The notes: generated from the letters alone by a model not told the origin. Shown: positions 1 to 11,669, counted from the stretch's first letter. The stretch: 64,000 bases of DNA from Pomacea canaliculata (GCF_003073045.1 NC_037597.1:6010717-6074716), one strand, 5' to 3'. Numbers and translations are program-made.

Positions 1-911
1 CTATCATTTCAGGAGTGGTTTTTTTTTTTTTGCCTTCATTACTCTATCCACTCCTACTTTTTTTTCATTGCTTTTGATGCAGATCACATTAAAACATTTT
101 TCTTTAAATTTTCTGCTAAAAAATTATACCTTATCTGCAAAAAGGTTAATTTTTTTATTCTGAAACATTATTTTGTTAATGAAATGTTTGGCCATGCTCT
201 TCATAGGTATGGCTATAGCCTTGCACTGCTTCTGCCGCTTTTGGAACATTGCTGCAGGAAAATATTTGCCACTGTAAATGGTTGTCCAGAAAGAGTTTTG
301 ACAGCAGAGGTGTGACATCATTTTTTTTTTAATGTACAATTTTTAACCAGTCTCCTTGAACATGCCACTTTTCAAGGGACCACAGTGAAAGCAAGAAAGC
401 ATTGAATAATTTTTGTTTTTAGTGGCAGCTTTATTGTTATTTTTTTTATTGGCGTTCTTAACTCACAACACCATTACATCACTGGAAGCTAGCATAATGA
501 ATGAATACACAGCAATGCACAGCATTCAATAGTTTTAGCTAAATAGCAGAGGTGTTGCCAAGGTCTACCATCTGCTGGACTGCTTTTTCTGTTCTTTGGT
601 TTCTCTGGATCTTGAATTTCAAGGTTTTTTGTGATTTTATTGTCGGCTTTGGGATCCACCACTCCACTTGTGTCACGCTTATTCAGTTCAGTAGCTGACA
701 AGTGTGACACTAATATGGCAAAATAGTGAAACACTTGTTCAAATAATATGTTGTGCACTTCACCTGTGCATGGTAAGGAGAAAATATATAGCTGCTTGCA
801 TTTTTCTCTCATCCATATGTTCAGAGGGAAAGAAAGTTAATTCTGTTTAATGAGATGCCTTGTGTAAATCACATTCAAAGATGATGATTGTACTTTTTTT
901 TTTTTTGTCAG
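1..911. other. Left flank, no assigned gene; two minus-strand open stretches
   Basis: No exon of the rightward gene can be placed here with confidence. On the minus strand 698 to 487 is open, follows a good acceptor (a pyrimidine-rich run ending cag) and ends in TAG. It is lysine-rich and hydrophilic at first and cysteine-rich near its end. A second minus-strand open stretch covers 339-124. Neither resembles a family I know. They could be terminal exons of a leftward gene or chance. On the plus strand 912-942 is a short segment flanked by cag and gtaata that could be an exon of the next gene, but its phase does not fit the exon at 1199. Confidence 0.3.
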
Positions 912-1198
912 TCAACCTCTGCTGTACACAACCTTCACTGAGGTAATATTTTACTCTTCTCTTACTCTGTCCACATTTTTATCTGTCTTTTTTTAAATTT
1001 CTGTCATTATTACATTATGTTTGCTTTTTTTAAAAGTCAGGTACCTTATTGCTTTGATCCTCACTTTAATGTACATGTTAATTGATAAAGATTCCTCTTT
1101 TTTAAAATGTTTCAAAATTTTATAACATGAGGGAAGTATGATTGAAATGGATACTCTATGATAGAGGGAAATTTTAAGGAACATCTCTCTGTTGTCAG

Positions 1199-4100
1199 TG
1201 ATGAGTACAAAGTTTGTCTGTCATACAGAATTAAAATTTGTTATGCAGATGCTTGATCAAGTTTTGTCAGATGGTAGTGAGAACCAGCTTCCAACCTTTT
1301 TAGGGTCACCTTGCATGGTGAGTCACTCTTTCAACTTTCTTTTTACCTCTTCCCTTCACTTATCTACATATTTCCCATTTTTCTGCCTCCCTTTCACATT
1401 CTATTTCTCATGCACACATGTAGACATATGTAAGCATACATAAAAACTTTATTGTGAATGGAAACATTCAATATAAAGGATTCGAAAAGTAAGTGTAAAA
1501 AAATATTTAGTCTAATTTTAAAATATTTTCAAAATATTTTCAAAATATTTTCAAAAATATTTTTGACTTGCAGGATTTCGCTGCTGGATCTTTTGTCATA
1601 CCCAGAAGGGCCCCGCGTGAGAGATCGCCTCAGCCATGGGGAAGTAGATTTCCAGACTGTTGGCCATTTTATGGTGGACCCATTCATATACCTTGCTATA
1701 TTTTTGGCTGATAAAACAGCAGCACATATGGTATGTTGTCAATATTAAACAAAACTTTAAGTTAAATAATTGTATTAGCAAAATAATATAACAACTTTGA
1801 TCTTTCCCAGCTGAATGCAGCCTAACAATCTCTAATTTGTAATCGTATTGGAACAAGGATGTCAGATATACATTTTCAAAATGTTGTTAGACAGCATAAC
1901 ACTTAATGTTTAATACTTGGATCATCTATTCTGGCATAAAAAAAATGCACTACATATGACACAAACCACATGCTGATGAATGTTATATATATAACCTAAA
2001 CCCTCACGTGTATCAATTATCAAGAAAAATAGTTACACTGTGCAAAATGTACTTTTGACTTTTGTCAGTCTGTTTAACAGTCATATGCATAAAAAAATGT
2101 TCATTTTAGACATGATCAACTGCTGCGAATGAAACTTTGTAGCCCTTCTTTAATCATGACATCAGACAACTAAGATAATGTACCTCTTTCTGCATCCTAA
2201 ACATGTTAGCAATTTGTGTGATAGGAGAACAAAATTTTCAGCATATTTTACTTGTCTAATACACTTGTTATACATATTTATTTGGTTGTAATATTGTGAT
2301 ATAACTGTATATCATTTAGACTTAAATTAGGCCACTGTTGTTAAAGGTGTAAATTGTGCTGATTTCCTTTAAATTTAGACGCCATCTCTGAGACAAATGG
2401 CTGAGAGAGTGAATACATACAAATCTCATTTTCATCCCATTGCTGTCTTAAAGCAAAAGGTAAAAGGCACCTTTATATCGTAAGTGAAAATTAAGGCTAC
2501 ATATATTCTTACACTTTGAATGCATATATATATGTTTGTGTGTATATCAGTGGCGTAGGAACCAAGAGGTAAGGGGGCAGCCGCCCCCTCACAAAAAGAT
2601 ACTGAGGTTTGCCCCCAAGGCAAAGCATCTTTCTATTCCACTGTGTATGTGAATGAAAAAATGTATGCAATAGCTGTCGATATTTATATAAAATAAATGA
2701 ACATATGAGAAATTGTTTCATTGAGAATTTATAAGAGATTTAATGACTAAATATTTGTTATTTATATTTTAGATAAACAGTCTTCTGTCAATTCTTGATG
2801 GGACTGAGAGCCTTGTTTTCCTCACCCCTGACTTGGAAGATTTGTGAGTATGATCAAAGACTGTAGTTTAGAAAGATGCATCATAGGGCACAGTCCCCTA
2901 TATAAAAAGTGAAGATTTGTAGTGATATTTAGGTTACTAAAAGAGTTGAGCTAAACGCATTTTCTTTGTTCAGAAGCCAATCACAGGACCACAGTATATC
3001 GCATCAGGAGAACCTCTTGTTAAAATCAACACAAAGGGCGGTCTCTAGGCTCTGGCAGCATGAAAAGTGGACTCAAGGTGTTAATGGATTTCAGCTGGAA
3101 CATTTTCTCTCTGGGTTAGTTATACGTATTTGTCTTCAGTTTTGCAACTCAAAAACAAATATTTTCCATCAGCTCTTTAACTCTAACCTTTCACTCCACT
3201 GGGAACTGGTCACACTGGAAGTTATTATTATAACCATTTAACAAGTATGTTTTATTTTCGACAGGCATTTTAATCAGGTTTCAGATTGTTTTATTACATT
3301 TTTATTTTATCTCACTACTTGTTTTATTTGTTTTACTGGCAAGCCAGATTTGATCATTAGAAAGAATTTTGTTTCTGGACATTTCATTGCTGTTTCTTTT
3401 AAATTTTGCCATCACATTTTAAATGTACTTTTTTTTCTTATTTTAACTAGGTTCAAACTGAATGTTGAACCTTTGCACAATTGTTCAGGACAACATTTTG
3501 TCACGTCATTACGTTGGCAGGTATGTTGTTTACAAGTGGAATGCATGACATGTGTACCTACATCAAGATGATGATGGAGACAGAGATGGTAAAGAAGAGG
3601 CTGGGATGGTGATTGGTTAAGGCTCTCTGTGACATCTACTACTTTCTACAACAGTTTTATTATTTTATTGGGAGAAATCAGAATGCTTGAATGAATATGA
3701 TGATTTAAAACTATGTATTTTATAAGAATATTATCACAACTCTCACTGCTCTTTACCTTTCCTTCTTTTATTATCCTGGAAATGGCATATTTTGACAAAA
3801 ATAGACATTATATTTTAAGAAAAAGATGATATAGAGTATATCAATAATAATAATAATAATAATAATGTGCTTTTCTTAAAAACAAAATCATCAGGTTTCA
3901 CGGTAAAAGTGTCAGTTGTTGACTACGCAAAATACTTCTAATTCGAATGTTAGTTTAACTTTTATACTGCAGTCTGCAGTCTTAACGATGTTACAGGGTG
4001 AAACAATGTCAGATGCACCAGGCCAGATGCGAGAACAGGAGTATGTAGGACTGTTGATAAGAATTACAGATGAGTGCTGTACAGTGGTTCATCAGGTGCA

Positions 4101-5051
4101 GCAGATGCTTCAGCAGCGACAGAAGCAATTCTTTGACAAGCAGTTACGATCTCGACAGAGGGACAACCTTCAGAAGCTACTGTTAAGGTATGTGCGTGTG
4201 AACGCGTGTACGTACGTGTGATAGCATCCCTGTCTATCTCTAGTAACACCTACATCAAAATCCCAGCGACTTATCTTCAGTTCACCAACATCTTGTTTCT
4301 TGGTGACAGCGTCCCCTGCCTTCAAGTCTTGTGCACACTCACAACAGCGGCGGTGTGCTGGCATCTGGCTCTTCTCCACAACTTCTCCTCCTTAATGCCA
4401 GACACAAGGAAATTGCTGCAAAGGTTAGTCCTGCCTTTGGCATCGAGGCCGTAGGTTTCCTTTGCTCTTTAAAATAAAAGTGGTTGCAGTTTTGTATGAA
4501 CGCTTGCAGATCGTACAGGTTGTGTAGTACATGTGCCTAGTATGTCGGCCTCATTAAAGACCTGCAGATAGTTCACTATCAGTGCACATTTCCTTGATAC
4601 ATAGGACAGTAATCCTCGGTTAAAGGAAGCAAAATCAATCAACTAATTAAATAAAATATTACTGCAACAAATTAAAACAACTAATTGTTCAGATGAAGTG
4701 TAAAGGCTTCAAGTGGCTGGCCTTCTTGTTACAGACACCTAAAGCTGTGTCTTCAACACTGCGAGAACCTCCGCTCAGACACAGCACCCGACAAGAACAA
4801 GTGGACGGAGGGAGTCGAGCAGATGGTCAGATTCCTTCCAAAGTTGGAAGAGTTTGTCAGCAAGTGGCCCGAGTTGACTCACGTGTGATATTTGCCGCCC
4901 AGAGGGCTTAAAAAAGGGGCAAACTTCAATTTTTATGCATTAAGACAATTACAGTGAGGTGGTCAGCAAGTCTGCTTTCTCCTGTTCCTGTCTCGTGTGT
5001 TTGCATGTGCGCAGCACACTCTCGGAGATCGCCGAGTCGCTTATCGAATGA
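1199..5051 (+). CDS. Unrecognised multi-exon gene, C-terminal part
   Basis: Exons with consensus splice sites: 1199-1317, 1574-1730, 2379-2459, 2773-2843, 2974-3114, 3451-3520, 3973-4187, 4310-4423, 4735-4884 and 5015-5051 (TGA at 5049). From 1574 onward every junction keeps phase, which is strong evidence for a real gene of about 380 visible residues. The protein is soluble, helix-rich and leucine-rich, with no signal peptide or membrane segment. It has a glutamine-rich helix (QQMLQQRQKQFFDKQ) and ends SEIAESLIE. I cannot assign a family. It could be the C-terminal region of a large scaffold-like protein whose N-terminal exons lie left of the window. Two oddities. The join 1317 to 1574 is out of phase by one base, so there is an indel, a missed small exon or a non-consensus donor (GTCACC, about 1306). 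The last donor at 4885 is weak; without that splice the protein would stop at 4886-4888. Confidence 0.75.
1516..1563. repeat. Short 11-bp tandem repeat in intron
   Basis: The unit TTTTCAAAATA occurs about three to four times just upstream of the acceptor of the exon at 1574. It is AT-rich and lies across the likely branch-point and polypyrimidine region. Confidence 0.7.
2548..2643. mobile_element. 96-bp MITE-like element with CAGTGG ends
   Basis: It begins CAGTGGCGTAGGAA and ends TTCTATTCCACTG, so the termini match as an inverted repeat at about 11 of 14 positions. The interior holds a GC-rich palindrome (GGGGGC..GCCCCC). The flanks TGTATAT and TGTATGT match at 6 of 7 positions and could be a decayed target duplication. 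It lies in an intron of the preceding gene. CAGTGGCGTAG-type ends are common in small non-autonomous DNA transposons. The superfamily is not proven. Confidence 0.5.
3843..3866. repeat. (AAT)n microsatellite
   Basis: Eight tandem AAT triplets in the intron before the exon at 3973. Confidence 0.95.
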
Positions 5052-6090
5052 AGAGTAAGCCGTCTGCTGGCGGACGGCAAGCATGAGGACTTGGTGACGA
5101 GGTCCACAGAACCACGCTCACCCTTTGTTGCAATTTGCTAAGCTGCTGGTTTTTTTTTTCTTTTGGTGGGGATTGAGGGGTGAGGATGTAGGGAGTCTAA
5201 ACAAGTGAGACTGGTGTGTTTGGGCTGACTCGCCACAGAAACTGGAGAGCCAGACGTTAAAAAAGAAAGCCATAGTTGTTCGTTAGAATGTTTCAAATAG
5301 CTTGTTTGCTTTGGCTCCTGAAATACCTCGGGTCGTTTTATATTATCGGGCTCAAAAAGCAGGTACTTTTTGAAGCGATTTCCGAATAAAAGCTGTGATA
5401 ATCTTGAAGCGTCGTTGGAATTTATTTGATTTATTAAGTAGTTACACTTCGTTATAAGTGCCAAAGGTCCCACGAAACAGCAACATGACAATATGTCCAG
5501 TTTGTTTTGTTTTGCATTAGGGTTCAGGGTTCTGTTAATCAGTAAGCTAACGACTCCTTTGATACCTACCCGTGATACTATCGGTGGATACTGTCCAGTT
5601 TTGAGCCTCTCCAAACCTTATCATATCGTCCCATCCCCATACTTCCTAATTTTTCTTTTAAAGGAATATCATTTTCTTCGGCTTTTGTTGTACTTCGTTT
5701 CATTATTCCGCAGCCACCTTCCACCTTGTGGTGGCTGACGTACTACGGTGAATACCACTGGACATCAGTTCACGACAAGCGACTCGTTTTTCACGAGGAG
5801 CAATAACCAGGCCTCCTTCTGCTCTGTTTATTTCTTACTTCGTCGATACTTTTGTTCCATCTATACGAAACCCTTCTTACTCTGTCTTCTTTTCGATACC
5901 GGGCGAGGGAAAGGCTTGGAAGTGTTTTATTCTCGCCCTTTGACCTGCTTCTGTTCAGGTAGGATAGGTTTTGCTCTACGTCATCTGTGATCTGTGAACT
6001 CCGGCTAATTAGCGAAGGCCCAGGAAGATAACACATATCAAAAAAAAAATGTTCAGATGCACGATGGATACTCGGCGTTTACCTACAGGC
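5052..6090. other. No recognisable gene
   Basis: Probable 3' flank of the gene ending at 5051. There is a 158-codon minus-strand open frame at 5614-5138, but it has no conserved motif, no convincing splice context and biased low-complexity ends, so I do not call it a gene. Confidence 0.5.
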
Positions 6091-6095
6091 TGGAA

Positions 6096-6249
6096 GGTTG
6101 GTGTTCAGAGATAAAAGCTGGTTAGTGTTTTTTACACAGGGTGGATGGTCAGATTTTAGACGGTCGTTGTTCACTCAGGATGGAGGGTATGTTCAGACAT
6201 GGGCTCCATGGTCAATGTTCATTTTCAAGTTAAATAGTCGGTGTTCAGA
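6096..6249. repeat. Degenerate ~24-bp tandem repeat
   Basis: Copies of a GGTnngTGTTCAGAC-like core start near 6096, 6120, 6147, 6162, 6185, 6210 and 6236, mean spacing about 24 bp. Between cores the words ACACAGG and GGATGG recur. The array is old and diverged. No function is visible. Confidence 0.55.
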
Positions 6250-6681
6250 CACAGGCCTTGTGGTTTACTCCTACAGGAACAGAATGTCGTACGTAGTGTG
6301 GCCAAGGTGCAGAGCATTCTGTCTGCGCTTAGAAAAGTAATTTCCAGCATTGTTTGAAAATTAGTTCATGCAGGTAAAGCATATGTGGTATGTTTGCACG
6401 CCTGTTCCATCAAGTCATGCCGTTAATTTAATTAATAAAATTATCATAACCTTTAATACGTGTTATAGTGCCGCCAGATAAGTGGATAATCAGAATAACA
6501 TGAAAACCCAATCACCTGCCGACATACAAGCATAAGATAGAGATAAACCACACTTTCCTACCTCGGTTTCCAAGGCAACAGTCCAACTAGACATATTAGG
6601 ATGCCGAGGCAACGTGACACGGAAATTCGAGACCTTTGGCAATGTGAGACAAATGACACCGAGACCCCGAACTGCTCTACT

Positions 6682-6714
6682 TGTCAGTCGTCTGGCAGTG
6701 CCAGACGACTGACA
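6682..6714. repeat. Perfect 33-bp inverted repeat (16-bp arms, 1-nt centre)
   Basis: The arm TGTCAGTCGTCTGGCA at 6682-6697 is followed by one G and then its exact reverse complement at 6699-6714. Perfect arms of this length are unlikely by chance. The arms do not extend further, and I see no flanking target duplication. It could be a recent palindromic insertion, a replication or repair product, or part of a structured RNA. Confidence 0.85.
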
Positions 6715-8024
6715 GGAAGCAGAAATATCAGAATGCCAGTAGCATGCGATCTGCAACAGATGGTTTAGGTGGCGTCTGCTGTCCCATTTAATTCTTCTAT
6801 CCTTCCTTCCCCACCCCCTCCTTCTTGTAATTTCAGTTGGTATTTGTCTTGAAAGATCTTTTACCTGTATCCTTTCACCTCTCTCTGCTTGATCGGCGAA
6901 GAGTTATAGACGCGATTATAGAGGATGCGGCAAAGAGAGATACGATAATATATAGCCCTTTAAAATATATATATGTATAAAAATAATATAAAGAACATGT
7001 GTCAAGCTCACAATTTTAAAAATGAACGAAAGCAGCAGAGCATTATAAAGAGTAAATTACATCAGAGGTCTTTGAAGACAGACTATTCTAATTGTAAATC
7101 GGGCATGTTCATGTCATCGACTATATGGAATAAACGAAGAAATGAACGCATTCTCTCGAAATAGTAAATAAATTTGCTGTTTGAACCTAACGACAGGTGC
7201 GATGATCTGTTGCTGTCGTCAGGTGACAGTTGTCCGGAGACTGCAGTGGACAGCGCGATCTCGATTATCAGTCTAACGGCCAGAACGCCTGACTTGCCAA
7301 GCTAACTATTGTCTGTCAGCTTAGTCTTCTTCTTGTTTTTCCCACAAGCTTTCGTGCCATGGGAGGGCAACCAGTGCAGGTTTGACCGAAGAATCCTCGA
7401 GACAACATGCCGACCATTTGCTTTCCCAGAACACCCCCTCCCTACAGTCACCCACTACCCTTGCCCCCACACTTTCTGCCGCGTCTTCTCCTCCCTCCTT
7501 TGACACATTTTTCGCCAAGAAATCCAAAGACTGGAAACCTCCCATTCCCGACAACATCCCCCTTTTTCCCCTGACCCTCCATACTGCCAGTAAGAGGCAC
7601 GTACCTCCATCCCTTCCCTCGATACCCCCGGACAAGATGGTCTCCCTTTGCGTCGTTTCGCTTTTAAGTGGGGGTCACCGAGTTTAAAGAACCAGTGCCG
7701 TAAGCTGGTGTGATTGCTCAGAACATGGTATTGCGCATGCGTAAACGAAAACAGTTGTTCATTACATGCTCTGGGTGAAAAAAAAAAAAGTACGGGAGGA
7801 GCAGACTGAGTTCTGTCAATGAAAACTGCGCTGTAGTTAAACGGGCATCGAGTTATTCGAAGGCTAAGTTCAAGTGGGTGGATTTGGGTTGTAAGATACA
7901 CAAGTAGTTTGCAAGACACTTCTACCCAACAATGGACAGAAAAACTCTTCTCTTCGCGAGATTCAAGCCTCTGAATGTCGCAGCTGTCACCTGGGTTTTT
8001 AAAAGAGGTCATGACCTCATTTCT

Positions 8025-8038
8025 TGTGACGTCACAAA
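8025..8038. promoter_or_regulatory. CRE-type palindrome
   Basis: The palindrome TTGTGACGTCACAA contains the full cAMP-response element TGACGTCA, which is the binding site of CREB/ATF bZIP dimers. No transcription start can be tied to it. Confidence 0.4.
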
Positions 8039-8336
8039 GTAGGCTCGTTAAGCTGGCCAACGGAATTAAGCTTTTGCCTTAAAACGTATCAATCCATCAA
8101 AGAAATACATAAAAATTCACAACGCATTTTGTAACAATATCAGCACGATCAGGAGGTTTTTCCCCAATAATTTCCTATATAACTCCCATCAGGGTTTAAT
8201 TTTAAAATCTGTGTAACTCAAAATAAATTAGGTTTGGTTGTTGTGTATAGTGTTAATTCTAGAAAACGAAAAGCTTTTTCTTAGATTGGGACGACTTCTT
8301 GAGAACAGAGAAGACAAAGTTTTAGAAGAGGTCGGT

Positions 8337-8363
8337 GATGACTCAGCTCATGACCGAGTCATC
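8337..8363. repeat. Inverted repeat with AP-1-like half sites
   Basis: GATGACTC at 8337-8344 and GAGTCATC at 8356-8363 are exact reverse complements around an 11-nt loop. The left arm runs into TGACTCA, an AP-1 consensus. Confidence 0.5.
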
Positions 8364-9014
8364 CTAACTGGGTCAGCCGTCTGGAGTCAGGGTTAGGACG
8401 AATCCACCGGACACCGCGTGGACAGATTGTTTATCCGTCTGGGAGATATCAATATATAGATATAAAACCAACTGTGAATACAGTTATCAACGTATATGAA
8501 TGAATATCATTACAGAAAGCTCTTTGGCGATGCATCAAACAGTCGAGCATATATGTAGTAAAGTAGACAACAGACGGGAGGAATTTTCCAGTCGTGTTAG
8601 GCTTGGCGATGTGCACAGATTTAAAAGCGGCAGACTTGTGATTTTTTTTAAGATGAAATCAATCACCTTCACACACCTACGATCATCAAAACATTTGTAC
8701 AAACAACGATAAAATATCAAATGCTACGTTTTAGTATTGGCTGTAACAACAAGATAGCAAAGATGGAAGATTTTGAATGATTTTAAATACCAGAGGGGGT
8801 TTGTGTGCCAAAGATTTAATTAATTAATTTATTCTTTAATTTATCCATTGCTTTATTTCTCGACAAAGAGGAAACGGTAATGTCGGCTCTTGACAAAGTA
8901 AGGCAAGTATTCAAATTATTCTCCTCTCAGGTCAGCTTGTGTTGAATGTATTTCCGGTGCTTGGCAAGCTACGTACCGCTTTGTGTACGCTGTCGGGATT
9001 TGTTGTTTCTTGTT

Positions 9015-9090
9015 TTCATTGGTGGTGGTGGTAGTGGTGGTGGTGGTGGGGATGGTTGCGGTGATCTGGTGGTGGTAGCAGTGGGGATGG
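9015..9090. repeat. GGT-rich simple repeat
   Basis: A run of GGTGGT and GGTAGT triplets with G-runs on the plus strand. It could form G-quadruplexes. It adjoins a GC- and CpG-rich stretch (about 9100-9560) that contains a C-rich tract near 9205-9260. Confidence 0.85.
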
Positions 9091-9537
9091 GGATGCTGCA
9101 ATGGTCTTTGCGCATGCTGCTTAACGTCTTTGACAGCGCTAGCCGCGTGCCTTTGGCGGCTTACCGTTCCCTCTCAGCAAATCGCGCGATCCTCTCGCGT
9201 TCAGCGCACCCCTTCCCCCCACCCCAACACACACACACCAATCCTTGCCCCCGCCCACTCCTCGTGCGTTGTTCGTCCCCGCAGGGAGAACGGATGTGGC
9301 GTTTGTTCAGGTGAACGTCGCGAAGCATGTGAACAACTTGCGTGGTCAACAAACATCTGCGCCGTGCTGCGCAAACAGTCGCGCAATGCAGCGTTTGTCT
9401 TCGACTCCCCTCGGGTGAGGGACTCGCAAGCTGCGCAAGACTAAAATTGGAATGTTCCCCTCCTCCCATCCCCGACACGCACGCACCCTCCTCCCCTTAC
9501 CTGTCGTTCACGGGCAGGGAGGCAGCCTCTGAGGTTC

Positions 9538-9720
9538 ATGGACAGTTTGTCCACAGCCGGGGGTCATCTCGGTGCAATGTCACAACAGGTCGCCCAGGAC
9601 CCAGGACAGATCATTGTCAACACGGGGTTCGACTCCGCTTGGGAAGTCAACCACCGTCTTGTAACAATGCTTCGACAGGCCCTGCGAGCGATCGGCGATA
9701 TTGATAATCATCCATCTTAA
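9538..9720 (+). CDS. Short open frame of uncertain status
   Basis: A 60-codon ATG frame lies just downstream of an acceptor-like site (cgggcag) in the CpG-rich stretch. Its composition is balanced and amphipathic near the end (VTMLRQALRAIGD). No family is recognised. It could be a first coding exon of an unseen gene if the GTAACA near 9660 is a donor, or it could be chance. Confidence 0.2.
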   Translation: MDSLSTAGGHLGAMSQQVAQDPGQIIVNTGFDSAWEVNHRLVTMLRQALRAIGDIDNHPS

Positions 9721-10019
9721 CATTTGTTAAAGAATTCCGAAGAATTTTGTAAAGCAATTATATTTGTCACAATATATTTTATTTCTATCCATCAAGAATC
9801 CTGAAGAAGCTTTTCAGTAAAGTAAAAACATTCTTATGCTCACAGACACAAGTAAAAATGAGGGATTTTTTCATTAATAAATTATTAACGTTTGGGTTTT
9901 TTTTGACAGTTCGTTAAAATAACAGTCATAAAACAGGTAAACAGTCGCTAGAACTAGAAGAACTCGGAGCTGTGCTGCCTGAACAAAGCTGCACGATGAC
10001 AGTAAAATATTAAAATATG

Positions 10020-10215
10020 TATGAGAAGTCAACCTATTTTGATTTAAAATATGTAGAATATTTTAAATAGCTGTGAGAAGTCTAACTTTTTAAATTTTAA
10101 ATATGTAATATATTTAAACAATGTCTGAGAAGTTAACTATTGTTGACTAAACAATGTAAAAGGTGTGTAAGAAGTCATTCTATTTTGACCTAAAATGTGT
10201 ACGTGTAGTGTGTAA
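10020..10215. repeat. Four-copy degenerate tandem repeat (~42-52 bp)
   Basis: A core of the form TnTGAGAAGTC begins at 10020, 10072, 10124 and 10166, with periods of 52, 52 and 42 bp. Within units TATTTTGAnnTAAAATATGTA recurs. A fifth partial core lies near 10210. It is AT-rich and diverged. Confidence 0.7.
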
Positions 10216-10717
10216 GAATAGAGCCACTGAGAGATGAAGAATAAAGGTTAGGAATTTAAGTTTCTTTTACTTAGAGGAAACCTAAATTATGAATATGCTT
10301 ATTTCCATTGTTATTCTAACAAGAAAAGTCCGCAAGTAGAACAATATAAGTATGCTTGCTGTCTGAGATACACCGCTCATTCTGCCTGCTCTGTGTAAAG
10401 ATAGAAAAAAGTGGTGCGTTTCAAATAATATGAGTGCAGAATTTTAAAAAAATCCCAGAAACTCTTTGAGTAAACAACTAAAATATCTTTTAAAGAATTA
10501 CAGATACAATTAAATAATTTGAAGAACAAATTATTTCTAGCATTGTCTTTGGCAAACTGCTACTGCAGGACGCCAAAAGAAAAAGAAAAAGTGAAGTGTA
10601 TTTAGTAGACGGTGGTGAACCCTCCTTCAGAAGCCGTCATGGTACTCGCTGGACAAGGGTCAAGTCCATGCAGGTGCTTTCATGCTTTGGGTGCCTGCAT
10701 GACGCTGCACTTGCCGT

Positions 10718-11669
10718 TTGGAAACCGTCACGGCTCGGCCGGACACCGACAAAAGGACGAGACCCACGCACGGAGACCCCGCAATCGACCCCATTCTTTT
10801 TTGGCAAAACAAGGTCGAGCTACTGAAAGATGCTGGCAGATGCAGGTACAGTTGGCCGTTGGCGATGTTTCTTTTGCTTTCTCGTTCACGTTGTGAAATA
10901 ATACAGTTCTCCTATTGAAACCGTTTGTTAAAAGGTTTTTACAAAGAATGTTTCATAGACCTTGCTGTATAAATGTTCCACACGTGGTTCAGAATGTAAC
11001 AAATTGTAGATATGGTAAGGGTTCTTGTGCACAAACGATTTTCTAACTTTCTGCCTGATTTTTGTAGAGTCCTGCTGGAGCTCGTGTTCTCATTTGTATT
11101 CATGTTTGGCACGGAGGATGGGCCGAGCTATAGGGCAATTTACTGTTTCTTCATACCAGAAGGTATGATGGACTGAAATAAAACTAATACCCTATCTGCA
11201 AACTACAGATTTCAAGTTCATCTCCTGCTGAACAACAGTAGAAGTATTCTGGACTTACTTGGAATGCACTATAACAAAGACGCATGATAAATGTTGTGTT
11301 GGGGATACAACACGGGATAAGTGATGTGTGGAGACTGACAAAGGATAAATTACTTGTTCTGGAAACTGAAGCAGGGTAAATAGTGTTCCACACATTAGAT
11401 TGGAACAACAGACAAGTAGCACGGATCGTGGACTGAAAGAAATTGATTTTATTTCACCGTGGACGTGTCGGGATGCTGGCAGACAGGACGACTGAAGCGA
11501 AAAATGGAGAAGACGGCAGCTTGTGTGGGAAGATAGTGAGAAGTGCTCAACATCCTAAGCAGGGATTGCCATGCAGGGTTCTCCAGCCAGTGAAATCATC
11601 GACAGTCTCTTCTCTTATGACCTCCACGACCTCTCAAAGCGTACGACTGAGAGTGACCGCCCTTGTCAG
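10718..11669 (+). CDS. Candidate three-exon gene fragment, unrecognised
   Basis: Three segments with consensus borders join in phase: a segment ending at 10845 (donor gtacag), 11068-11162 (acceptor tttgtag, donor gtatga) and 11563-11669 (acceptor aagcag, donor gttacg). The first contains DPILFWQNKVELLKDAGRC. The second is hydrophobic (VLLELVFSFVFMFG), like a signal peptide or membrane segment. The third contains SEIIDSLFSYDLHDL, faintly like the start of the ligand-binding domain of Cys-loop receptors. The next strongly bordered segment (12016-12060) does not continue the frame. The phase agreement is suggestive, but chance is not excluded. Confidence 0.25.

Larger units (their letters stand above)
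6715..8500. other. No assigned gene; overlapping open frames on both strands at 7382-8060
   Basis: A plus-strand frame at 7382-7687 (101 codons, proline- and serine-rich) overlaps a 201-codon minus-strand frame at 8060-7455. The plus frame has a short aromatic and lysine-rich block (FDTFFAKKSKDWK) that looks more protein-like than its surroundings. Neither has recognisable domains or clear splice partners. A sequence of this base composition can hold open frames by chance, so both remain unassigned. Confidence 0.3.

Noticed and set aside
5138-5614. 158-codon minus-strand frame
   Set aside because: No motif, low-complexity C-terminal part, no splice partners; most likely chance.
6096-6249. 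Possible CRISPR-like array
   Set aside because: The repeats are degenerate, the spacing is uneven and the genome is eukaryotic.
8916-9478. Several overlapping frames on both strands around the GGT repeat
   Set aside because: They are produced by the repeat and the GC-rich tract, with glycine, threonine or histidine runs.
9616-9628. GGTTCGACTCC resembles a tRNA B box
   Set aside because: No A box at a suitable distance and no cloverleaf can be folded around it; it lies in an open frame.
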